From contig NZ_JABMKW010000020.1 in NCBI RefSeq assembly GCF_013204795.1, positions 682,001 through 746,000 of the forward strand: a DNA stretch of 64,000 nucleotides. Direction: 5' to 3'. The first letter of the stretch is position 1. Every line of letters starts with the position of its first letter. A model generated the notes under the pieces. That model worked only from the letters and a program-made list of their open reading frames with translations, was not told the DNA's origin and did not search any database. The DNA comes from Pedobacter panaciterrae (GTDB taxonomy: Bacteria; Bacteroidota; Bacteroidia; Sphingobacteriales; Sphingobacteriaceae). The position numbers and the translations under genes are program-made. Positions 45,601 to 55,371 of this stretch are shown in pieces.

Positions 45601-47976
45601 ATGTTTAAACACCACCTGCTGCTGATCTACAGAAACTTTAAGAGATACAAAAGCTCTTTCTTCATCAATCTGATTGGTCTGAGTGCAGGGCTTTCCTGTA
45701 CTTTACTAATTTACCTATGGGTAAACGACGAAATACAGATCGATCGCTTTCATAATGAAAGACTCTATCAGGTGATCCAGAATGAGCACCTCACAGATGG
45801 AGTCCAAACGGTAGAGGGCACACCTGGAATTCTGGCCGAAACAATGGCAAAAGAAATACCCGAAGTTGAAACTGCAGTTGCGACCTCGCCGGGTTTTTGG
45901 CTAGGTCAGAGTAAAGTATCGGCAAATCATCAACCTGCTATAAAAGCAGCAGGCAAATTTGCAGGACCGGATTTCTTTAAAGTATTTTCTTACCCACTGA
46001 TTACTGGCAACAAAAACGAAATACTCTCTGGTAAAAAAACTGTTGCTATTTCAGAAAGCATGGCTATGAAACTGTTTAATAGCACAGATGTAGTTGGTAA
46101 AGAAATGGTTTGGAGCAATACTGAAATGCAAGCCGAAAACCATGCATTGATCTCAGGGGTCTTTAAGGATATCGGCACAAACTCCTCAGAGCAATTTGAT
46201 TTTTTAGTCTCCTACGATGTGTTGTTAGGCCCTGAAGGAAATTCCGGTTACCGCAAGTGGACAAACTATGGCCCAAGCACATTTGTAGTTCTTAAAAAAG
46301 ATGCAGATCCCAAGCTATTCAATACCAAAATCAAGAATTATTTAAAAACAAAAGGTGTAAAAAACTATACCCTATTCATCAGGCCATTTGCCCAAAGCTA
46401 TTTGCATAATCAATTTGAAAATGGCAAAGTTGCCGGCGGAAGAATAGCCTATGTAAGGCTATTTTCGCTTATTGCGGTCTTTATTCTAATCATTGCCTGT
46501 ATCAATTTCATGAACCTTTCTACTGCAAAAGCATCCAGAAGATCAAAAGAAGTTGGGGTTAAAAAGGTAATGGGGGCACCAAGAGGATCATTAATCGTGC
46601 AATACCTTTCAGAATCGATGCTGCTAACCATTATGGCCGTATTTGTTTCGCTATTGGCAGTAGAGCTTATGTTGCCGCAGTTTAACCAGATCACTGGCAA
46701 ACACTTAACTTTACAATTCAACACCACACTCCTATTATCCATACTTGGTGTAACCATCTTTACAGGTTTACTTTCCGGTAGTTATCCGGCTTTGTATCTT
46801 TCAGGCCTTAAGCCTTCTGCAGCTCTAAAAGGAAAGCTTCAGCTTTCAGCAGCAGCATTGCTAACAAGGCAAGGACTTGTAGTTTTTCAATTTGCTTTTT
46901 CAGTGATCCTGATTGTAGCCGTTCTTATCATCTATAAACAAATTGAATATGTACAGAAATCTAATCCTGGCTTTAAAAAAGATAACGTATTGTATTTTGA
47001 AACAAACGGCAAGCTTAAAAACAATATAAATTTTGTGATAAATGAAGTAAAGAAAATAGATGGTGTTGTAAATGCATCAAGTATAGATCGGGAACTACTT
47101 GGTGATTTAAGCTATACCCTTGGCGACTTTGGATGGGAAGGAAGAGATCCTAAAGAAGTCGTTAAATTTCAACGTGCAGATGTCAACGCAGGCTTGATAG
47201 AAACCCTTGGAATAAAAATGGCCGCAGGGAGAAGTTTTTCTGAACGATTTGGTTCTGATACTTCTAAAGTCATCATTAATGAAGCTGGTATTAAGGTAAT
47301 GCGCTTAAAAGATCCTGTGGGTAAAATTTTTAAGCTGTGGGGTAACGATATGCAGATCATTGGTGTTGCAAAGGATTTCCATTTTGAATCTCTGCATCGA
47401 AAAGTTGGCCCCATGTTTATCAGATATAAACCTACACACACCAACAGGGTAATGGTAAAGATAAAAGCAGGAAGTATAAAGCCGGTAATAGAAGAACTTC
47501 AAAAATTCAATACCCAATACAACCCTGAATATACATTTGATTATAAATTTCTGGATCAGGATTTTCAAGCTCAGTATGTAGCAGAAACCCGGGTAGCAGT
47601 ATTATCAAGATACTTTGCAATGTTGGCAATAGTAATTTCCTGCTTAGGCCTGTTTGGACTAGCCACCTTCACTGCCGAAAAACGATTTAAAGAAATTGGC
47701 ATCAGAAAAATTTTAGGGGCTTCAGAATTCAATGTAGTCTATATTCTGTCTAAAGATTTCACTAAACCTGTACTCATTTCTATTCTAATTGCCTTGCCTA
47801 TCGGATATTTTCTAGGCAAAAATTGGTTAGACTCATTTGCATATCGAATTGATTTAAAACTTTGGTTTTTTATAGTCTCCGGTTTTTTAGCCTTTCTCAT
47901 CTCTCTTGCAACTGTCTTTTTTCAGGCATTTAGAGCTGCTAAGATGAGCCCGATTGAGGCAATTAAAGCTGAATAA
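45601..47976 (+). CDS. FtsX/MacB-type ABC transporter permease
   Basis: A 791-residue inner-membrane protein with the Bacteroidota double-FtsX layout. An N-terminal TM (about 18-40, INLIGLSAGLSCTLLIYLWV) precedes a periplasmic MacB core domain (about 45-270), then TMs at about 285-430, a second periplasmic domain and final TMs (about 670-785) ending FRAAKMSPIEAIKAE. No ATPase domain is present, and no ATPase gene is nearby. Such proteins are thought to work in envelope stress or efflux (mechanotransmission) with an ATPase encoded elsewhere. It is paired with a paralogue 10 bases downstream. Confidence 0.87.
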   Translation: MFKHHLLLIYRNFKRYKSSFFINLIGLSAGLSCTLLIYLWVNDEIQIDRFHNERLYQVIQNEHLTDGVQTVEGTPGILAETMAKEIPEVETAVATSPGFWLGQSKVSANHQPAIKAAGKFAGPDFFKVFSYPLITGNKNEILSGKKTVAISESMAMKLFNSTDVVGKEMVWSNTEMQAENHALISGVFKDIGTNSSEQFDFLVSYDVLLGPEGNSGYRKWTNYGPSTFVVLKKDADPKLFNTKIKNYLKTKGVKNYTLFIRPFAQSYLHNQFENGKVAGGRIAYVRLFSLIAVFILIIACINFMNLSTAKASRRSKEVGVKKVMGAPRGSLIVQYLSESMLLTIMAVFVSLLAVELMLPQFNQITGKHLTLQFNTTLLLSILGVTIFTGLLSGSYPALYLSGLKPSAALKGKLQLSAAALLTRQGLVVFQFAFSVILIVAVLIIYKQIEYVQKSNPGFKKDNVLYFETNGKLKNNINFVINEVKKIDGVVNASSIDRELLGDLSYTLGDFGWEGRDPKEVVKFQRADVNAGLIETLGIKMAAGRSFSERFGSDTSKVIINEAGIKVMRLKDPVGKIFKLWGNDMQIIGVAKDFHFESLHRKVGPMFIRYKPTHTNRVMVKIKAGSIKPVIEELQKFNTQYNPEYTFDYKFLDQDFQAQYVAETRVAVLSRYFAMLAIVISCLGLFGLATFTAEKRFKEIGIRKILGASEFNVVYILSKDFTKPVLISILIALPIGYFLGKNWLDSFAYRIDLKLWFFIVSGFLAFLISLATVFFQAFRAAKMSPIEAIKAE

Positions 47977-47986
47977 TATTAATGGC

Positions 47987-50365
47987 ATGTACCTTTTAGC
48001 ATTAAAAATCGCGCTTCGAAACCTTTGGAAAAACAAGGGGTTTTCTCTGATTAATATCGGAGGATTAGCTATTGGCCTAACCTGTTGCTTAGTATTACTG
48101 CTCTACGTAAATTACGAATGGAGTTACGACAAGCAATTCAAAAATATCGGTCGTATCTACTCTGTTTATGATAATGATATCATGAGCGACCGCATTATCA
48201 CTAATCGTGCTTATTGTACCCCAAATCAGCTTGCTGCAACCATTATGCAAACCGTCCCTGGTGTAGAACAGGTAAGCAGAATGGCTGAAAGAGATGAAAG
48301 CCCATTTAGATATAAACACAACGCATTCAACAAAAACCTGATTTTCGCAGATCCATCCTTCTTAAAAATATTTGACTACAATTTTATTAAGGGAGACTCT
48401 TCAAACGCCTTATCAACTCCTAATTCAGCTATTATAACTGAACAAACTGCTAAAATCTTATTTGGAGAGGAAGATCCTATTGGCAAAGTGATAAGATACG
48501 ATAACCGAAGTGACTTAATGGTTACGGCCGTAATTGCCAATCATGCTCAAAACCAAACCTATCGCTTTGATGTATTAATACCCTGGGCATTTTTAGAAAA
48601 TGAAAGCCCGTGGTATAAAAAAATGGGCTGGACTGATGGCGCTTTGAACACTATAGTAATGCTTAAAGATGCACAACAATTTGCCTCGGCAGACCAACAG
48701 GTTAGAAAAATCTTTAAGCAAAACACAAATGACAGCTATATAGAATTCTTTCTTTTTCCATTAAAAAAAAACCATCTATACGATCAGTTTGAAAATGGTG
48801 AACTTTCAGGCGGCCGCATAGATCAAATAAAATTATTTCTTTTGCTTGCAGTTTGTGTGCTATTTATTGCCTGCATTAACTACATGAATCTGTCTACCGC
48901 ACGATCAGAAAAACGTGCAAAGGAAATCGGGATCAGAAAAACCCTTGGATCCAGCAGGCAATCTATTGCATGGCAGTTCATATTAGAGTCGCTCCTCTTG
49001 TCTTTCATGGCGCTGCTTATCGCTTTTATTTTATTAGAAACTGTGCTTCCCTACTTTAACAATCTATTAGCAATTGATTTGACAATAGATTATGGTTCAT
49101 ATGAAGTATGGGCTATACTTATTGGCTTAACATTAATTACAGGGCTGCTCGCAGGCAGCTACCCCGCTCTATATTTATCGTCGCTTATACCCCTTAAGAT
49201 ATTAAAAGGCATAAAAGGAGCAGGCAAAACTTCGTTGCCTATTCGTAAAATACTGGTAGTAATCCAATTCGGTTTTTCAATATGCATGATCATTTGTGCT
49301 ATAGTGGTACGAAATCAAATCAGCTATATGAACAACCGACCTCTTGGTTTCAACAAGGACAACCTGGTTCAGATTGGACGTCTGGGTGTTTTGAGAGACT
49401 CTGGGAAACTTCAGCTTTTCAAATCAGAATTAATTAAATCGGGAGCTATAGTTTCTGCAACAGAGACTACAAACGGGCTCACCAACAACTATGTAAGCAC
49501 AGAAAAGATAAAATGGCCAGGCCAGCTAAAAAACGAACAAGTAGCCATGCAACTTAGATTTTCAGGTTACGATTTCACCAAAACAATTGACGCAAAGATA
49601 TTACAGGGAAGAGACTTCAGCAGAGAATTTGGCAATGATACGACCAAAGTAATTTTAAATGAAACTGCTGTAAAAACAATGAATCTTAAGGATCCGATTG
49701 GTGCAAAAATAAAAAATGACGATTGGAACGAAACATTCACAGTTATTGGCGTAATGAAAGATTACAACTATTCATCGCTTGGAACCAAAGTAAGTCCGTT
49801 GCTTTTCTTTTATAGCGAGACCAGTCCAGGCACTATCATTATGCGTTTAAATCCATCACAAAGCATAACCACATCTACACAAAAAATTAAAGAACTAAGC
49901 CTAAAACTAAACCCAGATTATCCATTTCAAATAGACTTTGTGAGTGAAAGGATTGCTGATAAATTAAAAAGTGAAAAATTACTGAGTATATTTTCAAATG
50001 TATTTGGTGGCTTTGCGATATTTATATCTTGTCTCGGCCTGTTAGGTCTGGCACTGTATATTGCCGAGCAGAGGAGCAAAGAAATCAGTATCCGGAAAGT
50101 AATTGGGGCCAACCTAAAGGATATACTTATTTTACTAAACAAGGATTTTATCAAACTCGTTATTCTATCAAACATGATAGCAATTCCTGCTGCATATATT
50201 ATAACAACAAGCTGGCTTCAAAAATATGATTATAAAATCGGTCTGAATATGTGGCCATTTATAACTGCTTTTGTTTTATCCATATTTATTGCTGTATTAA
50301 CTGTGAGCCTTCAAACTTTTAAGGTTGCCAGAGCAAATCCTGTTGATGCGTTAAAATACGATTAA
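47987..50365 (+). CDS. FtsX/MacB-type ABC transporter permease, paralogue of the preceding gene
   Basis: Same double-FtsX/MacB architecture as its neighbour: MYLLALKIALRNLWKNKGFSLINIGGLAIG at the N-terminus, a mid TM block with IACINYMNLSTARSEKRAKEIGIRKTLGSSR, and a C-terminal block ending ARANPVDALKYD. I choose the Met at 47987 over the upstream ATG at 47954, because the family typically begins right before K-I-A-x-R-N and the longer start would overlap the previous gene. The two proteins probably form a heterodimer or alternate partners for one ATPase. Confidence 0.85.
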   Translation: MYLLALKIALRNLWKNKGFSLINIGGLAIGLTCCLVLLLYVNYEWSYDKQFKNIGRIYSVYDNDIMSDRIITNRAYCTPNQLAATIMQTVPGVEQVSRMAERDESPFRYKHNAFNKNLIFADPSFLKIFDYNFIKGDSSNALSTPNSAIITEQTAKILFGEEDPIGKVIRYDNRSDLMVTAVIANHAQNQTYRFDVLIPWAFLENESPWYKKMGWTDGALNTIVMLKDAQQFASADQQVRKIFKQNTNDSYIEFFLFPLKKNHLYDQFENGELSGGRIDQIKLFLLLAVCVLFIACINYMNLSTARSEKRAKEIGIRKTLGSSRQSIAWQFILESLLLSFMALLIAFILLETVLPYFNNLLAIDLTIDYGSYEVWAILIGLTLITGLLAGSYPALYLSSLIPLKILKGIKGAGKTSLPIRKILVVIQFGFSICMIICAIVVRNQISYMNNRPLGFNKDNLVQIGRLGVLRDSGKLQLFKSELIKSGAIVSATETTNGLTNNYVSTEKIKWPGQLKNEQVAMQLRFSGYDFTKTIDAKILQGRDFSREFGNDTTKVILNETAVKTMNLKDPIGAKIKNDDWNETFTVIGVMKDYNYSSLGTKVSPLLFFYSETSPGTIIMRLNPSQSITTSTQKIKELSLKLNPDYPFQIDFVSERIADKLKSEKLLSIFSNVFGGFAIFISCLGLLGLALYIAEQRSKEISIRKVIGANLKDILILLNKDFIKLVILSNMIAIPAAYIITTSWLQKYDYKIGLNMWPFITAFVLSIFIAVLTVSLQTFKVARANPVDALKYD

Positions 50366-50512
50366 TAACCCCTTCTTGTATTGCATCAGAAGGATGCACA
50401 TTCGACACATATTCTTATTCTAAAGCGCGCAGTTTACTAATTAAAAACTGCATTTCACATAACAGTTTTTACACCCTGCATACTCCTATCATCACCCAAT
50501 ATTACTTATCTG

Positions 50513-50520
50513 TAATTTTG
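50513..50520 (+). promoter_or_regulatory. Candidate -7 element of the T9SS/collagen operon
   Basis: TAATTTTG matches the Bacteroidota -7 consensus TAnnTTTG exactly and lies 28 bases before the start codon at 50549. A -33 TTG at the expected distance is missing, so confidence is low. Confidence 0.35.
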
Positions 50521-50548
50521 GCTATATCTATAATTAATCCCTCTCTCG

Positions 50549-51049
50549 ATGAAAAAAAGATATTTGCCAATATTTGGCATATTCAGTTTTACTGCTGTCG
50601 CAAATGCGCAACAAGCAGAACTCCAACGATCCGTTATAGCCAGCGCAGGAGGCTCGGCAGAGATCAACAATACCATTTTCCAATACACCATAGGTGAGGT
50701 TCTGGTAACAGCCATAGAAAACTCTCCCCTATTAGTAACACAAGGTTTCCAGCAACCAGAAGTTAATGGCAGCACACCCGAACCACAAGCTCCTCTTATA
50801 ACAGGTTTTATTGTTTACCCGAACCCGGCAAACAGCCAAACCAAACTTGAATTTGATTTGGTAATGGACGATATGGTGAACATACAACTGGTAAATAATG
50901 CAGGCCAAACCGTAAGAAACATCTCATTAAAAATGCTGGCGGGCAAAGCAAACTATATTTTACCCTTAGGTGGTTATCCTTCGGGCTTATATTATGTAGT
51001 TCTCAAAGCTAGCAGAAGAACCTATTCCGAGAAACTGGTTATACAATAA
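50549..51049 (+). CDS. Small T9SS-secreted protein with type A sorting domain
   Basis: A 166-residue secreted protein: signal peptide to about residue 20 (AVANAQQ), a short middle region (about 22-75) resembling the SAGG-x5-N-x5-Y-TIGE-x8 module that recurs in Bacteroidota surface proteins, and a type A T9SS C-terminal sorting domain (about 85-166, GFIVYPNPANSQTKLEF to SGLYYVVLKASRRTYSEKLVIQ). The sorting domain is needed for passage through the type IX machine and anchoring or release. It is mostly signal plus linker, so function is unclear. The next gene begins 4 bases after its stop. Confidence 0.85.
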   Translation: MKKRYLPIFGIFSFTAVANAQQAELQRSVIASAGGSAEINNTIFQYTIGEVLVTAIENSPLLVTQGFQQPEVNGSTPEPQAPLITGFIVYPNPANSQTKLEFDLVMDDMVNIQLVNNAGQTVRNISLKMLAGKANYILPLGGYPSGLYYVVLKASRRTYSEKLVIQ

Positions 51050-51053
51050 ACTT

Positions 51054-52220
51054 ATGAAAACAAACATTTACCTTGCTACAGGCCTTTTGGCTTGTCTGGT
51101 ATGTTGGTGCCAGAACAGTTTTGCGCAGCAAGACAACAGAGTAGTCCAAAGCGGAGCTGCTTTCTTATTACTAAGTGCAGATGCCAGAAACTCAGGAGTA
51201 GCTGAGGCAGGCACCGGACTAGATGTGGATGCCAATTCTTTATACATTAATCCGGCAAAGATCACCTTCGGCGAAAAAATGAGCTTTAGCGCATCGTATA
51301 CCCCATGGATGAAACAGCTCAGCAAAGATTCTCATCTGGGATACTTTACCGCATTCAGGCAATTAAACGATAGAGAAGCGTTGGGGTTATCTGTTAAATA
51401 TCTGGATTTAGGCTCAATTGCTTTTAGAGACGAAACAGGAGGCCTCATAGAACAATATAAGGCTAGCGAATTCAGTATAGATGCCAGCTATGCACGCAAA
51501 TTCGGTGAGACCTTTGGGATGGCGTTAACCGCCCGATATTTTAGAAGTGATATTGGTAAAGGAACGTACAATAATTTAGAGCTCACTCCAACAGATGCTT
51601 TTGCTGCCGATGTATCTATTTACTCGAATCGGGAACTACAAAATGGCCGTTATTCAAGAAGTTTTAGCTGGGGTGTAAATTTAAGTAATATTGGTACTAA
51701 GCTTAAATATTCTGATAGCCAGACCAGCTTTTTACCTATGAACCTAAGGGTGGGCGCTGGTTATAATTTTTATGCAGCTCCCGAAAGTAGACTTACCATT
51801 TTGCTTGATATAAATAAATTAATGGTGCCTACCCCACCAAGATACAAAAAAGATAATGATGGTAATTTTACTACTGAAATAGAAAAAGGTAAAGACCCAA
51901 ACAGAAGTGTCACAAGTGCTTTGTTTACTTCATTATTTGATGCACCCGGAGGATTTAAAGAAGAACTATCAGAGTTCACCATTGCAGGTGGATTAGAGTT
52001 TTCTTACTACAATCGTTTTTTTATAAGAACGGGCTATTTCTATGAAGATCCTGAAAAGGGCAACAGACAGCATCTGGCAGCCGGAATAGGTCTTAATGTC
52101 AATCCCTTAAGAATAGATATCAGCTATATATTCCCTACCGAGGATCGCTATGTGCTGAGAAATTCTATGCGATTTACATTATGCTTTACCCCCGGGGCCT
52201 CCAAACTATCAGCAAATTAA
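51054..52220 (+). CDS. porV: PorV/PorQ-family type IX secretion outer-membrane protein
   Basis: A 388-residue outer-membrane barrel: signal peptide to about residue 25 (NSFAQQ), then the PorV signature GAAFLLLSADARNSGVAEAGTGLDVDANSLYINPAKITFGE (34-73). The remainder is amphipathic strands ending SMRFTLCF. PorV binds T9SS cargo after export and shuttles it to the attachment machinery. It lies directly after a gene for T9SS cargo. Genomes usually have one core porV; this could be that copy or a cargo-specific paralogue. Confidence 0.83.
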   Translation: MKTNIYLATGLLACLVCWCQNSFAQQDNRVVQSGAAFLLLSADARNSGVAEAGTGLDVDANSLYINPAKITFGEKMSFSASYTPWMKQLSKDSHLGYFTAFRQLNDREALGLSVKYLDLGSIAFRDETGGLIEQYKASEFSIDASYARKFGETFGMALTARYFRSDIGKGTYNNLELTPTDAFAADVSIYSNRELQNGRYSRSFSWGVNLSNIGTKLKYSDSQTSFLPMNLRVGAGYNFYAAPESRLTILLDINKLMVPTPPRYKKDNDGNFTTEIEKGKDPNRSVTSALFTSLFDAPGGFKEELSEFTIAGGLEFSYYNRFFIRTGYFYEDPEKGNRQHLAAGIGLNVNPLRIDISYIFPTEDRYVLRNSMRFTLCFTPGASKLSAN

Positions 52221-52289
52221 TCAATGTCTTGAAACCTTAAATAGTGATCAACAAACAAATAAAATAGAACGCATTTAAAATCATAAACT

Positions 52290-55200
52290 ATGAGAAGTAC
52301 ATTTTTTACTCTAGTATTTATTCTTTTTGCAGGACTACAATGGGCCAGCGCTCAGGATGGTTTTAAAGGGATAAACTACCAGGCAGTTGCCAGGAATACC
52401 AATGGTACCGTCCTGTCAAATCAGGCAGTAAAGGTCAAAATTTCCATCCTTGGAGGTTCTGCGAATGGCCCGGTTCAGTATATGGAAGAACATTCTGCGA
52501 ATACGAATCAATTAGGGTTATTTACTTTACAAATAGGTAAAGGAACACCTGGTACAGGTGCCTTTACTGCTATACCATGGCAAAATGCCAACCAGTTCGC
52601 TAAGGTTGAACTCGCCGTTGGTGGTGGCTCATACAATGCATTAGGCAGTACTCAGTTAATGAGTGTTCCCTATGCTCTATACGCAGCTTCAGGGAACCCT
52701 GGCCCCGCCGGGCCGGCCGGTCCTCAGGGCACTCAGGGTGTTCAGGGCATAGCCGGTTCAAAAGGTGACAAAGGAGATACGGGCCCCTCAGGTCCAATTG
52801 GGCCAGCAGGAGCTGCAGGTATTGCGGGCCCACAGGGCATTAAAGGAGATCAGGGAGATCCCGGCCCAGCAGGTGCTGTTGGCCCTGCTGGGCCAATTGG
52901 ACCTCAAGGCATGAAGGGAGACAAAGGAGACGCCGGTGCAGTAGGCCCAGCTGGGGCCCAAGGCCTAAAAGGCGACAAGGGAGATCAAGGGGATCCGGGA
53001 CCGGCAGGCGCTATGGGTAATCCCGGTGCAGTAGGCCCAATTGGCCCTGTTGGGCCACAAGGTCCTCAGGGAGTGGCAGGCGACATAAATGGTGTAGCTG
53101 CTAGTGGCGATTTATCGGGAACCTATCCAGGTCCGGTTGTAGCAAAATTGCAAACCAAACCTATTGATCCGATTGCACCGGTGTTAAATGATGTATTAAG
53201 ATTCAACGGTGTATCTTGGGCTCCAAGTGCTATAGGTGGCGGAGGCTTTGTATTGCCATTTAATGCAAATGAAAATAATCCGGGCACCCTATTTTCTATT
53301 AATAATAACGGAGATGGAACTTCAATAGAAGGTTCAAATGCTACTACAACTTCTAGTATAGCCTCAATAAGAGGCATTGTCTCCAATACTTCTCCCGGAG
53401 GTTTTTCAAGTGCTATACGGGGTATTAATAATGGCACTGGCGGTTTGGGTATCGGCGTATGGGGATCGCAAGCTGGTAGCGGTTGGGGTGTATACGGGGT
53501 AACACCTAGCGGCCTTGGTGTATATGGGAATGCATCCGGTAATGGAACAGGTGTATATGCTAATAGCAATACAGGAACAGGCCTCACTGCCACCAGTAAT
53601 AATGGTATTCCCGCAAATATTGCAATATTTAACAACGCAAATATTAACAACGCATTAAATGTCTCAACATTAGGTAATGGAACTGCAATTAATGTATCCA
53701 GTTCAGGATCTGGAAAAGGCGTTTTTAGTAGCACAGGATCAGGCTTTGCTGTACACGGCGTTACATCGGAACAAATATCCGCAGGTATATTTGGGGATAA
53801 TAACGGTGCTGGCGAAGCTGTGGTAGGCCGCACAACCAGCGATATAGCTGGCGCAGTGGTAGGGCGGAATGATGGAGGTGGCTATGGTGTTAGAGGTTTC
53901 ATAGCAACAAATACATCAGGTAATGGCATTGGTGTTTTTGGACAAGTTGGACTAAACAACAGTACTGGTCGGGGTGGAAGATTTGAAAATGTTAATCAAA
54001 CAAATACTGCAGGGAATACCCTAGAAGTTGAAACCAACAGTAACGGAAATATCCCTGACAATACACAAGGTAATGCATCATCTTTTCTGGTAAATAATAC
54101 AAATAGTGTATCGGCAGCTGTAAGAGGTGAAGTGAAAACAATTTTCGGAAACTTCGGAGCTGCAGGGTTATTTGGAATTTCCTCGGGAACAGGCGGCTTT
54201 GCAGGCTTATTTCATGCCTCAAACCCCGCTGGAAATGGTCCGGCTTTAGTTTCATTAGCCGATGGAAATGGCAATGCTATAACTGCCAATGCAGAAAAAC
54301 TAGGCAACGGCGTAGAAACAAGTGTTAACGGTACTGGTAATGCGCTTTATGCCTGGGTTCCTACGTTTGCAACTGGTAGAGCAGGCAGGTTCAACATCTT
54401 TAATGAAGACAATACAAGTGATGTTATTACAGTTACTACTGCCGGAAACGGTATTGCGGGTAACTTTAAAGTAGATCGTACAACCGGCACCTCACCTGCA
54501 GTTAAAGGCGAAGTAAATTCTATATTTTCTAACTTTGGCACTGCCGGGATATATGGCATTTCTTCTGGAACAGGCGGTTTTGCAGGTTTATTCCACGCAT
54601 CTAATCCTGCAGGTAATGGACCAGCACTTATTGCTATTGCCGATGGAAATGGCAATGGTGTTACAGCTAATGCATCCAATTCTGGTGATGGAGTTGAAAC
54701 CACTGCCGATGGTAGCGGAAATGCGCTGTTTGCATGGACTCCTAATTTCAGCAACGGAAGAGCTGCACGACTTGTTAATTTTAATGATGGAAATATTAAT
54801 CCCGTGCTAACAGTTGAACAGCATAGTAATGGAAGTATAGCCGTATTTAAAAGTGGTAATCCAGGAACAGTAAATGTGGCACGTATTAATGCTGCAGGAA
54901 GAGGTTTTTTTAATGGTGGTACACAAACAGGCGGGGCTGATATTGCAGAATCATTTGAAACTATAGGTCTGACCTCCAGTTATGAACCAGGCGACATCCT
55001 GATCATTTCTACCACTAAAGACAGGGCAGTGGAAAAATCCGCTACACCTTACTCAAGTCTGGTAGCAGGTGTGTATGCCACAAAGCCAGGAGTACTATTA
55101 ACAGAAGAACATATAGACAGCGATTTAAAAGGTCAGATTCCAATGGGTGTAATAGGTGTATTACCCACAAAAGTATGTTTAGAGGGAGGTGCGATTTCAA

Positions 55201-55352
55201 GAGGTGACCTTTTGGTTACCTCTTCTATCCCTGGTGTTGCAATGAAAGCTGATCCGGATAAAGTTAAAATTGGCCAGGTATTAGGAAAAGCACTTGAAGG
55301 TTACGATAATCAAGGAATAAATAAAATCAAAGTTCTGGTAAGCATAAAATAA
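52290..55352 (+). CDS. Secreted collagen-like protein with duplicated C-terminal module
   Basis: A 1020-residue secreted protein: signal peptide to residue 22 (WASAQ), an N-terminal beta domain (about 23-133, FKGINYQAVARNTNGTVL to LMSVPYALYAAS), and an uninterrupted collagen-like stretch of about 44 Gly-X-Y triplets (about 135-266) rich in GDK, GPA and GPQ. A Gly/Asn/Ser-rich repeat region follows (about 320-600), then two copies of a 127-residue unit (nucleotides about 54111-54491 and 54492-54770), and a C-terminal domain with the GGADIAESFE start (about 885-1020) seen in bacterial and phage fibre-like proteins. It probably forms trimeric fibres on the cell surface. No sorting domain is evident at its own C-terminus. 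Confidence 0.83.
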   Translation: MRSTFFTLVFILFAGLQWASAQDGFKGINYQAVARNTNGTVLSNQAVKVKISILGGSANGPVQYMEEHSANTNQLGLFTLQIGKGTPGTGAFTAIPWQNANQFAKVELAVGGGSYNALGSTQLMSVPYALYAASGNPGPAGPAGPQGTQGVQGIAGSKGDKGDTGPSGPIGPAGAAGIAGPQGIKGDQGDPGPAGAVGPAGPIGPQGMKGDKGDAGAVGPAGAQGLKGDKGDQGDPGPAGAMGNPGAVGPIGPVGPQGPQGVAGDINGVAASGDLSGTYPGPVVAKLQTKPIDPIAPVLNDVLRFNGVSWAPSAIGGGGFVLPFNANENNPGTLFSINNNGDGTSIEGSNATTTSSIASIRGIVSNTSPGGFSSAIRGINNGTGGLGIGVWGSQAGSGWGVYGVTPSGLGVYGNASGNGTGVYANSNTGTGLTATSNNGIPANIAIFNNANINNALNVSTLGNGTAINVSSSGSGKGVFSSTGSGFAVHGVTSEQISAGIFGDNNGAGEAVVGRTTSDIAGAVVGRNDGGGYGVRGFIATNTSGNGIGVFGQVGLNNSTGRGGRFENVNQTNTAGNTLEVETNSNGNIPDNTQGNASSFLVNNTNSVSAAVRGEVKTIFGNFGAAGLFGISSGTGGFAGLFHASNPAGNGPALVSLADGNGNAITANAEKLGNGVETSVNGTGNALYAWVPTFATGRAGRFNIFNEDNTSDVITVTTAGNGIAGNFKVDRTTGTSPAVKGEVNSIFSNFGTAGIYGISSGTGGFAGLFHASNPAGNGPALIAIADGNGNGVTANASNSGDGVETTADGSGNALFAWTPNFSNGRAARLVNFNDGNINPVLTVEQHSNGSIAVFKSGNPGTVNVARINAAGRGFFNGGTQTGGADIAESFETIGLTSSYEPGDILIISTTKDRAVEKSATPYSSLVAGVYATKPGVLLTEEHIDSDLKGQIPMGVIGVLPTKVCLEGGAISRGDLLVTSSIPGVAMKADPDKVKIGQVLGKALEGYDNQGINKIKVLVSIK
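52692..53087 (+). repeat. Collagen-like Gly-X-Y coding repeat
   Basis: About 44 consecutive codon triplets with Gly in the first position and frequent Pro, Lys, Asp and Gln. There is no interruption from the GNP triplet to the GDI triplet. Codon choice is locally more GC-rich than the flanks because of Gly and Pro codons. Confidence 0.85.
54111..54770 (+). repeat. Two-copy 127-codon tandem duplication inside the collagen-like gene
   Basis: Two units about 381 bases apart share runs such as SSGTGGFAGLFHASNPAGNG and a following DGNGN run, with AVRGEVKTIFGNFGAAG in copy 1 and AVKGEVNSIFSNFGTAG in copy 2. The DNA differs at many third positions, so the duplication is old or evolving under selection. 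Confidence 0.8.
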
Positions 55353-55371
55353 TCATATTAAAGACGAAAAC

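Noticed and set aside
52692..53087. CRISPR-like or satellite repeat
   Set aside because: The periodicity is explained by in-frame Gly-X-Y codons inside a long open frame; there are no spacers or identical repeats.
53123..53833. 236-codon minus-strand frame inside the collagen-like gene
   Set aside because: It is a Pro/Leu/Thr-rich shadow of the Gly/Asn/Ser-rich sense repeats, with no separate features; similar shadows occur at 54347-54754 and 52600-52833.
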